The notes under the pieces were generated by a model, which did not search any database, had not been told where the DNA came from, and was given only the letters and a program-made list of their open reading frames with translations. This document shows positions 43,503 to 52,470 of a stretch of 64,000 nucleotides of DNA, in pieces. The DNA is taken from contig JACPVX010000029.1 of the NCBI GenBank assembly GCA_016191555.1, positions 124,001 through 188,000 of the forward strand, read 5' to 3'. This stretch comes from Bacteroidota bacterium (lineage in GTDB: Bacteria > Bacteroidota > Bacteroidia > Cytophagales > Cyclobacteriaceae). A program made the position numbers and the translations under genes. How positions within the stretch are numbered: position 1 is the stretch's first letter; each line of letters opens with the position of its first letter.

Positions 43503-43533
43503 TTGCTAAATATTTTAGTTTTTCATATGTTTG
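43503..43533 (+). promoter_or_regulatory. Promoter of the tandem paralogue pair
   Basis: TTG at 43503-43505, 20 bp, then TATGTTTG at 43526-43533 (exact TAnnTTTG). Predicted transcription start is about 43540, leaving a ~15-nt leader before ATG 43555. The two palindromic boxes lie in and just upstream of the promoter. Confidence 0.6.
43506..43518. promoter_or_regulatory. Palindromic box 2, inside the promoter spacer
   Basis: Second identical CTAAATATTTTAG. It fills the spacer between the putative -33 TTG (43503-43505) and -7 box, where a repressor would block RNA polymerase. Confidence 0.55.
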
Positions 43534-43554
43534 CCTGTGTTAACACAAGCGCAT

Positions 43555-43905
43555 ATGAAGATGATCGAATCCAATCTGATTGGCCGCTGCCCCATTACTG
43601 CCAAAGACAAGAGCGTGCGGCTATTTCAAGTGAAAGAAGTACTCAATCGCCACCGCACTAAGCTGATCAATACTTTATTAAAAGACATCCCCTATTTTAT
43701 CGGGCAGAAATACCACGCTTTCGCCACACCCGAAGAAGTAGAAATCATTAAAGATAAACTCACTTACCTGCAATCGCGCGACATCGATTTGACCAACTAC
43801 GCAACTATCGTACACGAAATTCAACGCAGGTCAATTGTCAAATTAAACAACGAAGCCTTCTTTAAAGAGGTAGATCAATTACTCCTTCAAAAACAAACGA
43901 ATTAA
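43555..43905 (+). CDS. Small helical protein, first of a tandem paralogue pair
   Basis: 116 residues from ATG 43555; a TTG at 43531 overlaps the -7 element and is rejected. Basic and helical throughout (RLFQVKEVLNRHRTKLINTLL, EEVEIIKDKLTYL). Soluble. Its TAA overlaps the next ATG by one base (TAATG), so the pair is translationally coupled. It shares about a quarter to a third of residues with its neighbour, with the same helix order. The promoter has operator-like palindromes, which suggests autoregulation or control by another factor. Function unknown. Confidence 0.6.
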   Translation: MKMIESNLIGRCPITAKDKSVRLFQVKEVLNRHRTKLINTLLKDIPYFIGQKYHAFATPEEVEIIKDKLTYLQSRDIDLTNYATIVHEIQRRSIVKLNNEAFFKEVDQLLLQKQTN

Positions 43906-44273
43906 TGAAGACCATAAAATCAGCACTGCTGGGAACAAAATCGCTTATTGACACGAACGAAGAAGTGTTGATCGTACAGCTGAAAGATATTTTAAAACAA
44001 CACCGCGAGTTGATTATCAATCGCCTGCTGGGCGACTTAATCACTTATCTGGATTACAAGTTTCAGACAAAGCCCGACAAGCAAATGATGGATGCGATTA
44101 AAGATAAATTGATTGCTTTAAAAAAATCAAACGTCAGCATGGAATACTATCAGTCCATCGAAAAGCAGGTGATGAACCGTGCGGTGATACATCTGACCAA
44201 CGAACCATTTTATGTAGAGATCAATGCGTGCGTAGCAGAAGTAGTGGTGCCGAAGAAAAAAATATTTTTGTGA
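43905..44273 (+). CDS. Small helical protein, second of a tandem paralogue pair
   Basis: 122 residues with the same layout as the preceding protein: LKDILKQHRELIINRLLGD parallels VKEVLNRHRTKLINTLLKD, and IKDKLIALKKS parallels IKDKLTYLQSR. It starts on the last base of its partner's stop codon. No DNA-binding motif is evident. A hetero-oligomer with the first protein is plausible. Confidence 0.6.
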   Translation: MKTIKSALLGTKSLIDTNEEVLIVQLKDILKQHRELIINRLLGDLITYLDYKFQTKPDKQMMDAIKDKLIALKKSNVSMEYYQSIEKQVMNRAVIHLTNEPFYVEINACVAEVVVPKKKIFL

Positions 44274-44280
44274 GGCTCTC

Positions 44281-44724
44281 TTATTTCTTTAGTTCCTCTT
44301 TTTCGGTTGTTGAATTAAGCGTCACTGAATCTTCATCGTCAACTTGAAATACGATTCCCGTTAGTTCAATACCTTCGAGTGAATCAGCCATTGTTACATC
44401 GCCAACAATTGTAGTGAAATCCAAAGATTCATCCGGAGGTTGTATTTTTTCCGGTGTACATGCCAAAACAGATAAGGTCATGGCAGCGGCAGTTAAACGA
44501 GCCCAATGTGCTGCACTCATTTGCGATGCTTTAAATCTTCCGCACAAGCGACCAGACGATTTTGCCATGGCTTGTTTAAACTCATGCTCTGTAGCTTGGG
44601 TGAAGTCAGTTACAGAATGCTGGCACTGAACACAAAAGCGTTGATTGCCCTCCGCTTGCTGTAAACTACTCCATTTCATCGGGCATGAAAAAGAAAGGCA
44701 AACATTGGTAAGAGGTTTTTCCAC
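44281..44724 (-). CDS. Cys-rich N-terminal domain membrane protein
   Basis: 147 residues. N-terminal Cys pattern C...MKW and RFCVQC, DFTQ and CGRF matches the start of the protein at 27625, so both belong to a shared Bacteroidota domain, probably metal-binding. A hydrophobic helix (ARLTAAAMTLSVLACT) near 73-88 follows, then an acidic tail rich in Asp/Glu. The tail probably lies outside the cytoplasm. Function unknown; its 3' end converges on the paralogue pair, 7 nt away. Confidence 0.6.
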   Translation of the reverse strand: MEKPLTNVCLSFSCPMKWSSLQQAEGNQRFCVQCQHSVTDFTQATEHEFKQAMAKSSGRLCGRFKASQMSAAHWARLTAAAMTLSVLACTPEKIQPPDESLDFTTIVGDVTMADSLEGIELTGIVFQVDDEDSVTLNSTTEKEELKK

Positions 44725-44818
44725 AATAGGATGATTTATCTTTTGTCATTCAATCCTAACAACTGAATTTAGTCACAATTTACTAAAGAGAAGCTCTCCC
44801 ATTTTCATGCCGTAAAGT

Positions 44819-44849
44819 TTTGAAACTTAGCTCTAGTCTAGTATGTTTC
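44819..44849 (+). promoter_or_regulatory. Promoter of the M48 metalloprotease gene
   Basis: TTTG at 44819-44822, 19 bp, TATGTTTC at 44842-44849: one mismatch in the last base of TAnnTTTG. Predicted start of transcription is about 12 nt before ATG 44868. Confidence 0.55.
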
Positions 44850-44867
44850 TGATTGAAATAGAATAGC

Positions 44868-46958
44868 ATGTCAGAAATCATCTACCCACCTAAGCCACTG
44901 AACGTATCAGAGAAAGTAACCGAGCCATCTGCTGCCTTTAAGAAAGAGGTAAGCAAAGTGCTACTTTCAATTGGACTTTTTATTATGGTCTACTTCCTAT
45001 TGATGGGTGGCGCCATCGGATTAGCATTACTCACAGGCTTTGGTGGGCTAATGCTGATTGCCGCCTACCCAAGTGTAATCACCATTATGCTGGGGCTAGG
45101 ATTAATCGGCCTGGGAATTATGGTGCTGATTTTTTTAATCAAATTCTTATTCAAGAAAGTCAGTGCCGATCGGTCAAATCTCACGGAAATCAAAAAGAAA
45201 GATCAGCCGGAGTTATTTGAGTTCATCCAAAAATTAACAGACGAAGTTGGCGCTCCTTTTCCTAAGCGCATTTATTTATCGGCCGATGTAAATGCTTCTG
45301 TCTTCTACGACTCCGGTTTCTGGAGTATGTTCTTACCCGTTCGAAAAAACTTACATATCGGTTTAGGTTTGGTAAACGCTGTCAATTTGAGTGAACTAAA
45401 AGCCGTGCTCGCCCACGAGTTCGGCCATTTTTCGCAGCGCAGTATGAAGCTGGGAAGCTACGTGTACAATGTCAATCAGGTAATCTATAACATGCTGTAT
45501 GACAATGTCGGTTATGGCAAGGCACTCGAGTCATGGGGAAACATCAGCGGCTACTTCGCCATTTTTGCCAATCTCACCATCGGAATTGTGGAAGGCATTC
45601 AAAGTATTTTAAAAAAGATGTATAGCTACATCAACAAAAACTACATGGGTCTGTCGCAGCAAATGGAGTTTCATGCCGATGCTGTAGCCGCTTCAGTGGC
45701 TGGTGGCAATCAATTGATCACCGCTCTGCGCAGATTAAATGTGGCAGCCAATTGCCATCAAAAATTAATGGAAACGTATGGGGCTTGGATGGACGAAAAC
45801 TTAAAAGCAGAAAACATGTATCCCCATCATACTGCGTTAATGCAACGTTTCTCTGCCGACTTTGCCATTCCGCTAGATCACGGGCTTCCACATATCGATG
45901 AAAGTGTGTTTAAGAAATTATTCAGCAGCCGCGTGGTTATTAAAGATCAATGGGCATCGCACCCCAGTACAGAAGATCGCGCTCATGAACTGGAGCAACT
46001 CAACCTAACTACCGAAACAGTTTACCTACCGGCCTGGTCTATCATTCGAGATACGGACCGCGTACAAAAGCAAATGACGGATCAACTTTACGCAGCGGCT
46101 ACTTTTAAGCAAACACCGAAGCTATTCAACGATATTATTTTCCATGAGCGATTTGAAAAAGAAGTACAGAAGTTTCGGTTCGACCCGATTTACAAAGGAT
46201 ACTATGATTATCGACCTGTTTTGCCTGCTGATTTCAGTAAAGCAATTGAAGTCCCGGCTCAATCCATCAACGAATTGCTAACCGATGAAACTTTGGGCAA
46301 TCCCAAGAAACTAGATGCACTCATCAACGACATTCAAACACTGAATATGCTGCGTTCACATCCGAATGACATTGAAACGTTTGAATTAGATGGGAAGAGG
46401 TATTCCAAAAAAGAAATTGCTCATGCTATTGAAAAACTTGACGCTGAGCAAAAGCAATTGGAGGCTTCCATTGCGGAAGCGGATAATCGTGTAGCGTTCT
46501 TTTTCTTTCGCAAGGCGCAAGCCGTTGGCAAAGAAACAGACATGGAGGAAAAATATAATGCGTGGGCTACTGCCGAGGCCGAGGCAAAAAAAATGGAAGA
46601 ACAATATACCGGCTGCTTACAAACGCTTCAACCAGCTTATCAGTCGCAGTTAACAATTGAGAGCGCATACTCTATCGACAACCAATTGAAAATGAAAGCA
46701 AAGCATATCAAAGAGTGGATGCAAAAAATACTGGAGGCCACTTCCAATACGGATGAATTGAAAAAAGAAGAAAGAGAGCGGTTAACTGCATTTGTCAATG
46801 ACAAGTCATACTACTTTACGGAATCAACCGGGTTTAATAATCCGGCACTTGAATTATTAACACAGTCTACTGCTATCTTTTTTCAATATTTTGTCGCTAA
46901 GTCTTTACAGGCAAAAAGAAATGCTCTGGAATGGCAGCTACAACTGCTTACCAATTAA
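44868..46958 (+). CDS. Membrane-bound M48-type metallopeptidase
   Basis: 696 residues. Two or three N-terminal helices lie at about 30-94. The zinc motif HEFGH is at 183-187 (AHEFGHFSQRSM), and EFHADAVAAS near 267-276 provides the third ligand Glu. It is therefore an M48 (HtpX/Ste24-like) zinc protease, likely with its active site on the cytoplasmic face, possibly for membrane-protein quality control. The ~400-residue C-terminal part includes coiled-coil segments (KLDAEQKQLEASIAEADNR). Longer than HtpX (~290), so the C-terminal region is an extra module. Its TAA abuts the next gene's stop with no base between. Confidence 0.8.
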   Translation: MSEIIYPPKPLNVSEKVTEPSAAFKKEVSKVLLSIGLFIMVYFLLMGGAIGLALLTGFGGLMLIAAYPSVITIMLGLGLIGLGIMVLIFLIKFLFKKVSADRSNLTEIKKKDQPELFEFIQKLTDEVGAPFPKRIYLSADVNASVFYDSGFWSMFLPVRKNLHIGLGLVNAVNLSELKAVLAHEFGHFSQRSMKLGSYVYNVNQVIYNMLYDNVGYGKALESWGNISGYFAIFANLTIGIVEGIQSILKKMYSYINKNYMGLSQQMEFHADAVAASVAGGNQLITALRRLNVAANCHQKLMETYGAWMDENLKAENMYPHHTALMQRFSADFAIPLDHGLPHIDESVFKKLFSSRVVIKDQWASHPSTEDRAHELEQLNLTTETVYLPAWSIIRDTDRVQKQMTDQLYAAATFKQTPKLFNDIIFHERFEKEVQKFRFDPIYKGYYDYRPVLPADFSKAIEVPAQSINELLTDETLGNPKKLDALINDIQTLNMLRSHPNDIETFELDGKRYSKKEIAHAIEKLDAEQKQLEASIAEADNRVAFFFFRKAQAVGKETDMEEKYNAWATAEAEAKKMEEQYTGCLQTLQPAYQSQLTIESAYSIDNQLKMKAKHIKEWMQKILEATSNTDELKKEERERLTAFVNDKSYYFTESTGFNNPALELLTQSTAIFFQYFVAKSLQAKRNALEWQLQLLTN

Positions 46959-48998
46959 TCAAGCTGAAAGAAACTGCGTTTTCTCGCGTGAGTAAGTAAC
47001 CGTAAGGCGATGCATGGCACGTGTGCATGCAATGTACAACATTCGTTTGTCGACATCGGTATGGTAATTGCGTGCTGATGCAAATGGAATAATCACTTCA
47101 TCAAACTCCAATCCTTTCGCCAGGTAGGCGGTGGTAACAATCACACCTTCTTTGAAAGAAGTACTTTCCGGAGTGAGTAACGAAATACCATTCGCACGAA
47201 TCGATTCATACACAAACGCTGCCTGATCTTGTGTTTTGCAAATGATGCCCAACGTTTTATGGCGCGATGTAGTGAATTCACGCACCAGATTTTTGATCTC
47301 TTCTACTTCTTCCGGATTGGATTGAAACTCCTTTACGGCAGGTTCTTCACCATGTCGCTCTAATGGAATCAACTCGGGATTGTACGCAATGCGCTGTGCA
47401 AACTGGCTGATCTCGTAGGTTGATCGGTAGCTGCGCACTAACCGAACCATATCACCTTGCGGAAATACGCGCTCAATTAATTCCGATGAAGAAGCACTGT
47501 AGGGATTGATCATCTGATTGACATCTCCGAGAATAGTTTTCTTGCAGCGAAACAATCGCGATAACACGGCATACTGCACGGGAGTATAATCTTGCATTTC
47601 ATCGACCAGCAAATGTTTCACATGGTCAAAGTTGATCGCACCTTCCAGCCTAATTTTACAATAGATCAAAGGAAACACGTCTGCATACTCCAACGTATCG
47701 CCCGTCATTTCAAAATATTCCGGCTTGCCAATCCAGGTGTAAAACTCTTTGTACAAATCAAGAATGTTGCTGGTGCGCACCAGGCACGGCACGGCTTGCC
47801 AGATCTGATTTTTTTCGTGGCCGGTGAGTTTGCGTTGCAATTCGTTTCTCACAAATTGCTGAATGTCTTTTACCACCTCAGGGGCGCGCTTCAAAAGCGG
47901 TATTCGGTGATACGATTTAAATCGCTCTAAGATAAACGGAAACGGCACTACTACTTTTCCAATTTTCAATTCGGTGAACGTGAAAAAATTGTTTTCCAAG
48001 TGCACCATGTATTGATTGAGCTTACTCAAAAACTCAAACGTAGATTTGAATTGAATGCGCTCTACAAAAGCAGGCGGGTGCTTCTCCAACAATAAAGCCA
48101 CTTGCTGAAAGAATGTTTGAAATCGAAATTTCTCTTCCAGCACTTCATTGGCCAAATCTTCCATGCCCATTTCCGGAACCCAGTCTTCACCTAATTCGGG
48201 CAACACATTCGAAATGTAATCGGCAAAAACTTTGTTGGGCGAAATGATCAACACATCCTTGGCGGCAATATCCTCGCGAAAGCGATACAATAAAAACGCA
48301 ATCCGGTGCAATGCAATGGATGTTTTTCCGGAGCCAGCCACTCCTTGAATGATCATGACTGAAGCCGTTTCGTTTCGGATAACGGCATTCTGATCGCGTT
48401 GAATGGTGGCAACAATATTTTTCATCTTGTCGTCACTCGATTTGCTCAATTCCTTTTGCAGTAAGTCGTCATGGATGTGCACATCGTTTTCAATCATGAA
48501 CTCCATGCGGCCTTCGCGAATTTTATACTGCCGCTTGCGCGTGATGCTGCCGTTAATTTTTCCGGAAGGTGTGGTGTACGATGCATCGCCCAGTTCAAAA
48601 TCATAAAACATTGACGAGATGGGAGCGCGCCAATCGTAAATTAAATTTGCCTTTTCATTTTCATCGGTGTAGGTATACATGCCGATGTAAATAGGTTGCG
48701 GTTGACTATTCGTTTTAAAATCAATCCGACCGAAGTAAGGAGAAGTACCCAGTTTGATTAATTTCTTTTTCCACCCTACAGCTGATTCGCCTGTCGATAC
48801 CATGCGATGAATGGATTGCCCCGCAGCTACGCGATCGGCATCATCCATTCCCGATTGGTGCTCGTACATGTACTCTTTGCTCTGCCGCAGCTCCGTTGAA
48901 AATTGCTTCACGCGCTCGTCCATGCGCTGGATGGCGAAGAGCAATTTATCTTTAATCTCCTCTAAATAATTTCGTTCTTCTTGTTCTGTTTCGTTCAT
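46959..48998 (-). CDS. HelD-type superfamily 1 ATPase
   Basis: 679 residues. Walker A GVAGSGKTS is at about 219-227, motif II LLVDEMQDYTPVQY, motif III LGDVNQMINP, motif V TTAYLAKGLEFDEV near 640 and motif VI YIACTRAMHRL. An N-terminal coiled coil (1-60) and a YDWRAPISSMFY stretch near 121-132 are typical of HelD, which binds RNA polymerase, displaces DNA and recycles stalled enzyme. Some Bacteroidota members are annotated as UvrD/Rep-like helicases. No nuclease domain. Its stop codon directly touches the stop of the M48 gene on the other strand. Confidence 0.75.
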   Translation of the reverse strand: MNETEQEERNYLEEIKDKLLFAIQRMDERVKQFSTELRQSKEYMYEHQSGMDDADRVAAGQSIHRMVSTGESAVGWKKKLIKLGTSPYFGRIDFKTNSQPQPIYIGMYTYTDENEKANLIYDWRAPISSMFYDFELGDASYTTPSGKINGSITRKRQYKIREGRMEFMIENDVHIHDDLLQKELSKSSDDKMKNIVATIQRDQNAVIRNETASVMIIQGVAGSGKTSIALHRIAFLLYRFREDIAAKDVLIISPNKVFADYISNVLPELGEDWVPEMGMEDLANEVLEEKFRFQTFFQQVALLLEKHPPAFVERIQFKSTFEFLSKLNQYMVHLENNFFTFTELKIGKVVVPFPFILERFKSYHRIPLLKRAPEVVKDIQQFVRNELQRKLTGHEKNQIWQAVPCLVRTSNILDLYKEFYTWIGKPEYFEMTGDTLEYADVFPLIYCKIRLEGAINFDHVKHLLVDEMQDYTPVQYAVLSRLFRCKKTILGDVNQMINPYSASSSELIERVFPQGDMVRLVRSYRSTYEISQFAQRIAYNPELIPLERHGEEPAVKEFQSNPEEVEEIKNLVREFTTSRHKTLGIICKTQDQAAFVYESIRANGISLLTPESTSFKEGVIVTTAYLAKGLEFDEVIIPFASARNYHTDVDKRMLYIACTRAMHRLTVTYSREKTQFLSA

Positions 48999-49018
48999 AT
49001 CAAAAAATCACAATTCAC

Positions 49019-49042
49019 CACTAAGACACTTAGGCACTAAGA
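49019..49042. repeat. Three tandem 8-bp units upstream of the HelD gene
   Basis: CACTAAGA, CACTTAGG, CACTAAGA in a row, 21 bp before the HelD start codon on the minus strand. Sequences of this CACTAAG type recur in Bacteroidota intergenic regions in my recollection; not checked. Confidence 0.5.
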
Positions 49043-49053
49043 ATTTCCAAAAG

Positions 49054-50355
49054 TTACTTGCCTTTTTCAATTCCTGCTTCGAGTAACAAAGTGATTAGTG
49101 CGAACTTAATGCCGTCCGCTCCCTTTTCATTAAGCCACCACTCCCCCAACGCGTGCTCGTGGTCGCTCTTTCCTCCTGCTCCAATTGTAACGGCCGGAAT
49201 GCCATGCGCAATAGGAACATTGGCGTTGGTTGAAACAATGGCTAACTGAGGCACCACAGAAAAATGACGTGCTGCTGCAAAAACCTTTTGTACCAAAGGC
49301 GATGATTCTGCCGTAGCACCTGATGGACGATATCCAATCTGTTGCAAACTCAATTGCAATGGCGGGCCCTGCTTCAACTTTAGATTGTAGTCTGAAACGC
49401 CATTCTTCATGGTTTCTTTAAAAATAGAATCGATCTTCTTCAATTGCGATGGACTCTCTGAGCGCATGTCTACTTCAGCCCACGATTCAAACGGAATGGA
49501 GTTGACTGATGTGCCACCTCCGGTGCGACCCACATTAAAACTTGTCTTCACACCAGTAGAGGTAAACTGTGCCGCTGCATCTGAAAAATAATTAATCGCT
49601 TTTGCCATGGCATGGTGCGGATTGCCAATTCCAAATGCACCCCACGAGTGGCCACCAGGGCCGGTGATGATTGCCTTGTACCGAATCGAGCCAAGCGCTC
49701 CATTGATAACTTGATCGATAGCTGTGCCATCGAGTGCTATCCATGCATCTATCTTTATTTTACTTTTCTCAAATATGTATTTCACACCGCGTAAGTCACC
49801 GAGACCTTCCTCGCCCACCGTTCCAACAAAAAGTACATCGTCAGTTGTTTCGATGGATGCCTTTTCTAAAGCACGAAGCACCGTCAGCATGGCAATCAGT
49901 CCGCGGGTATCATCGGAAATGCCCGGTGCGAAGAGTGTATCACCTTTTATTTTTACCAGTACATCAGTTCCTTCCGGGAAAACAGTATCGAGATGTGCAT
50001 CGAGCACGATGGTACGAGTGTTCTTCTTTCCTTTACGCAATGCCAATACATTGCCCACCGAGTCGATCCATACTTTATCGGCACCTGCTGCAGCCAACAT
50101 TTTCTGAAAGTATTGGGCTCGCACCGATTCTTTGAATGGGGGCGCGGGCACTTGATTCAATTCGATATGCTCTTTACGGGTAGTCGGCTCCAACTGATCA
50201 ATGATAGCAAATGCATTTTGTACTTGTGGATTTTTTGCAAGCAGTTGCACTTGCTTCGCGTAAGAATCTGCTTTTTGCTTGGATGATGATTTCTGTGCGC
50301 GGCCATCGATCACCAGCAAAGTGAACGACAGTAAAATAAAAATATGCTTATTCAT
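49054..50355 (-). CDS. Exported M20-family peptidase
   Basis: 433 residues. The signal peptide ends at DGRAQ. The zinc-binding pattern is standard for M20: LDAHLDTVF near 120-128, a bridging Asp in ISDDTRG, the Glu pair VGEEGLG, and GGHSWGAF. A dimerisation-domain insertion lies at about 240-355. These enzymes act on di- or tripeptides or related amides; the exact substrate is unknown. Probably periplasmic. The gene lies 55 nt from the HelD gene start region and 17 nt from the following lipoprotein gene, so it may be co-transcribed with the latter. Confidence 0.75.
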   Translation of the reverse strand: MNKHIFILLSFTLLVIDGRAQKSSSKQKADSYAKQVQLLAKNPQVQNAFAIIDQLEPTTRKEHIELNQVPAPPFKESVRAQYFQKMLAAAGADKVWIDSVGNVLALRKGKKNTRTIVLDAHLDTVFPEGTDVLVKIKGDTLFAPGISDDTRGLIAMLTVLRALEKASIETTDDVLFVGTVGEEGLGDLRGVKYIFEKSKIKIDAWIALDGTAIDQVINGALGSIRYKAIITGPGGHSWGAFGIGNPHHAMAKAINYFSDAAAQFTSTGVKTSFNVGRTGGGTSVNSIPFESWAEVDMRSESPSQLKKIDSIFKETMKNGVSDYNLKLKQGPPLQLSLQQIGYRPSGATAESSPLVQKVFAAARHFSVVPQLAIVSTNANVPIAHGIPAVTIGAGGKSDHEHALGEWWLNEKGADGIKFALITLLLEAGIEKGK

Positions 50356-50372
50356 TAATTATGTTTTACAGT

Positions 50373-51290
50373 TTATTGATTTGCTTCTTTTGCCTCGGGT
50401 AATAGTGAGCTGATTCGGTGTATCGTTACGGACATCAGGTGATTATTTAAAAAGGTTATCCTTCTTGTCCATTGGCCATTTTCATCGTACTGATATTTGT
50501 AACGAAAAGTTTGTGCTCTACTCTTATCAACACTTTGAATGATAATAGCGATTGTATTATTTAAACTGTCGTAGGTATAGGAGGTACTTGACTTCATCAC
50601 CAAGTTAGAATCAACTTCCATCGTTTGACTTAAGTTGTTTTTCGCATCGTATAAATATGTTATTTTCCGTACCCAACTGTTTAATCCAGGAAGTGATGAT
50701 GGATGAGATCCGTCCTCAGCTTGATCCCTAAAATACCGATTCTCCATCAGTCGACCTGATGAATCATAAATGCTCTCTATTGATTTAATTAGTTTCTTCC
50801 GAACACTTTCGTGTGTTGTTACAATACTGTTTCCGCTTCGGTCATACGACACAGATTTTCTAACCAGCAATTGTTCCTGCGCTCCGTACTCCTCAGAGCG
50901 AGTCAATCGGTTTGATGAATTGAATTCTTGCGTTGTTCTTCCAACCAGGCTATCGCGATGATACTTCAATCGCTCGATGTTATCTCCTGACTTATCATAC
51001 AATAGGTCTTCTCTCCATTCGAGTATTCCATCACTTGACCACTTCTCTTCTTTCAGCAACTGATTATTCCCATCGTAAAAAAATTTACTGATATACGTGC
51101 CTGCTAGAATATCTTTTTCGGGGTCAGGCAAATTTGCTTGTTCAATATTTGAGTGATTGGTTTCAACTACCAGCCTTACAGCATTGCGATTTACTACATG
51201 ACTTTGAGGTGATGTGCAAGCGATGCATCCTGATAATAAAAAGAAGATCGCCCAACTGTAGGGAAACAAAAATATACGGCTGTAATTCAT
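50373..51290 (-). CDS. Lipoprotein with YD/RHS-like strand repeats
   Basis: 305 residues from ATG 51290; a TTG six bases upstream is also in frame but lies right at the predicted transcription start. The lipoprotein signal ends at a C-I-A-C stretch near residue 23-26. The body is a series of short strands with YDGNNQLLKEEKW, YDKSGDNIERLKY and YDSSGRLMENRY, the pattern of YD/RHS-like repeats, which would wrap into a beta-solenoid. A TATATTTG box (minus strand, 51304-51311) is a -7 element. Cell-envelope protein of unknown function. Confidence 0.65.
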   Translation of the reverse strand: MNYSRIFLFPYSWAIFFLLSGCIACTSPQSHVVNRNAVRLVVETNHSNIEQANLPDPEKDILAGTYISKFFYDGNNQLLKEEKWSSDGILEWREDLLYDKSGDNIERLKYHRDSLVGRTTQEFNSSNRLTRSEEYGAQEQLLVRKSVSYDRSGNSIVTTHESVRKKLIKSIESIYDSSGRLMENRYFRDQAEDGSHPSSLPGLNSWVRKITYLYDAKNNLSQTMEVDSNLVMKSSTSYTYDSLNNTIAIIIQSVDKSRAQTFRYKYQYDENGQWTRRITFLNNHLMSVTIHRISSLLPEAKEANQ

Positions 51291-51303
51291 ATTCAACAGG
51301 CGG

Positions 51304-51311
51304 CAAATATA
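51304..51311 (-). promoter_or_regulatory. -7 promoter element of the YD-repeat lipoprotein gene
   Basis: On the minus strand TATATTTG fits TAnnTTTG exactly. Transcription would start around 51297, about 7 nt before ATG 51290. No clear -33 TTTG. Confidence 0.45.
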
Positions 51312-51389
51312 CTATAACTCCGTAGAGAAATGTTAGGCCTCAGCAATTAAGGACAGTCACATCCTCTAAAAAAATATGTATATTCGATC

Positions 51390-52343
51390 ATGAAAAAAAT
51401 TACCTCATCACTATTTCGTCTGGCGCTCGTGTTTTTTCTTGTTGGCCTGATGCAATGCAAAACCAAGTCTACCGTGGAAACACCTGATCAAGTAACTTCA
51501 CTCAATATTTCATTAGCACAATGGTCGATTCATCGAGCACTTGAAAACGGCACTTTGCGTGCGGAAGATTTTGCGGACATTGCTAAAAATGATTTTGGTA
51601 TCACTGCTGTAGAGTATGTCAATTCATTTTACAAAGAGCATGCAGCGGATACTGCGTTCTGGCAAATGATGAAAGCCAAAGCCGATTCGCTGGGTGTAAC
51701 GAGCTTATTGATCATGATCGACAATGAAGGAGATTTAGGAAATCCAAAGGAAGAAGAGCGGATCATCGCTGTTACAAATCATCATAAGTGGGTAGATGCT
51801 GCTAACATTCTGGGCTGTCATTCCATTCGAGTGAATGCTTTTGGCGATGGAACAAAAGAAGAGGTAAAAATGGCTATGATTGCATCGTTAACAGAATTAG
51901 GTACGTATGCTAGAACTAAAAATATCAGCGTACTAATTGAAAATCACGGCTTGTACAGTGCCGATGGCAAATGGGTAGCAGAAGTAATTACGAAAGTAAA
52001 TTTGCCGAATGTAGGCACGCTGCCGGATTTTGGAAATTGGTGCACAGCCGCCAAGTGGGGTAGCACGGAGCCATCAAAAGACTGCAAAGAAGCATACGAC
52101 CGCTATCAAGGTGTTGACGAGTTGCTTCCATTTGCAAAAGGCGTAAGCGCCAAGTCGTATCAATTTGATGAAGCGGGACAAGAAAAAATTATTGATTATG
52201 CTCGGATGTTAGAGATGGTAAGAAAAGCAGGTTTTGCCGGATACATTGGTGTAGAATACGAAGGAGATCACCTCAGCGAAAGCGATGGAATTAAAGCCAC
52301 TAAAAATCTTTTAGAAAAAACATGGCAAAATTTGAAACCTTAA
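51390..52343 (+). CDS. Lipoprotein, sugar-phosphate isomerase/epimerase-like TIM barrel
   Basis: 317 residues. Lipoprotein signal with LMQC, Cys near 23. The remainder has the xylose-isomerase-like TIM-barrel layout: SLAQWSIHRALE, GITAVEYVNSFY, SLLIMIDNEGDL, HSIRVNAFGDG, ISVLIENHGLY, VGTLPDFGNW and a final GYIGVEYEGD, which carries metal-ligand Glu, Asp and His positions of this superfamily. A lipid-anchored version would act outside the cytoplasm, possibly on sugars or inositols. Substrate unknown. Confidence 0.7.
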   Translation: MKKITSSLFRLALVFFLVGLMQCKTKSTVETPDQVTSLNISLAQWSIHRALENGTLRAEDFADIAKNDFGITAVEYVNSFYKEHAADTAFWQMMKAKADSLGVTSLLIMIDNEGDLGNPKEEERIIAVTNHHKWVDAANILGCHSIRVNAFGDGTKEEVKMAMIASLTELGTYARTKNISVLIENHGLYSADGKWVAEVITKVNLPNVGTLPDFGNWCTAAKWGSTEPSKDCKEAYDRYQGVDELLPFAKGVSAKSYQFDEAGQEKIIDYARMLEMVRKAGFAGYIGVEYEGDHLSESDGIKATKNLLEKTWQNLKP

Positions 52344-52470
52344 CTGTCCGCCCAAATCCGAACACTTCTTTACGGGTGCGAACACTCATTACCCGCTAAC
52401 ACTTCTTCTAAGCAGTTTTCTGCATTGGCGCGATGATTGCATAAGGTGCAGTTATTAAACCAATACAGTC

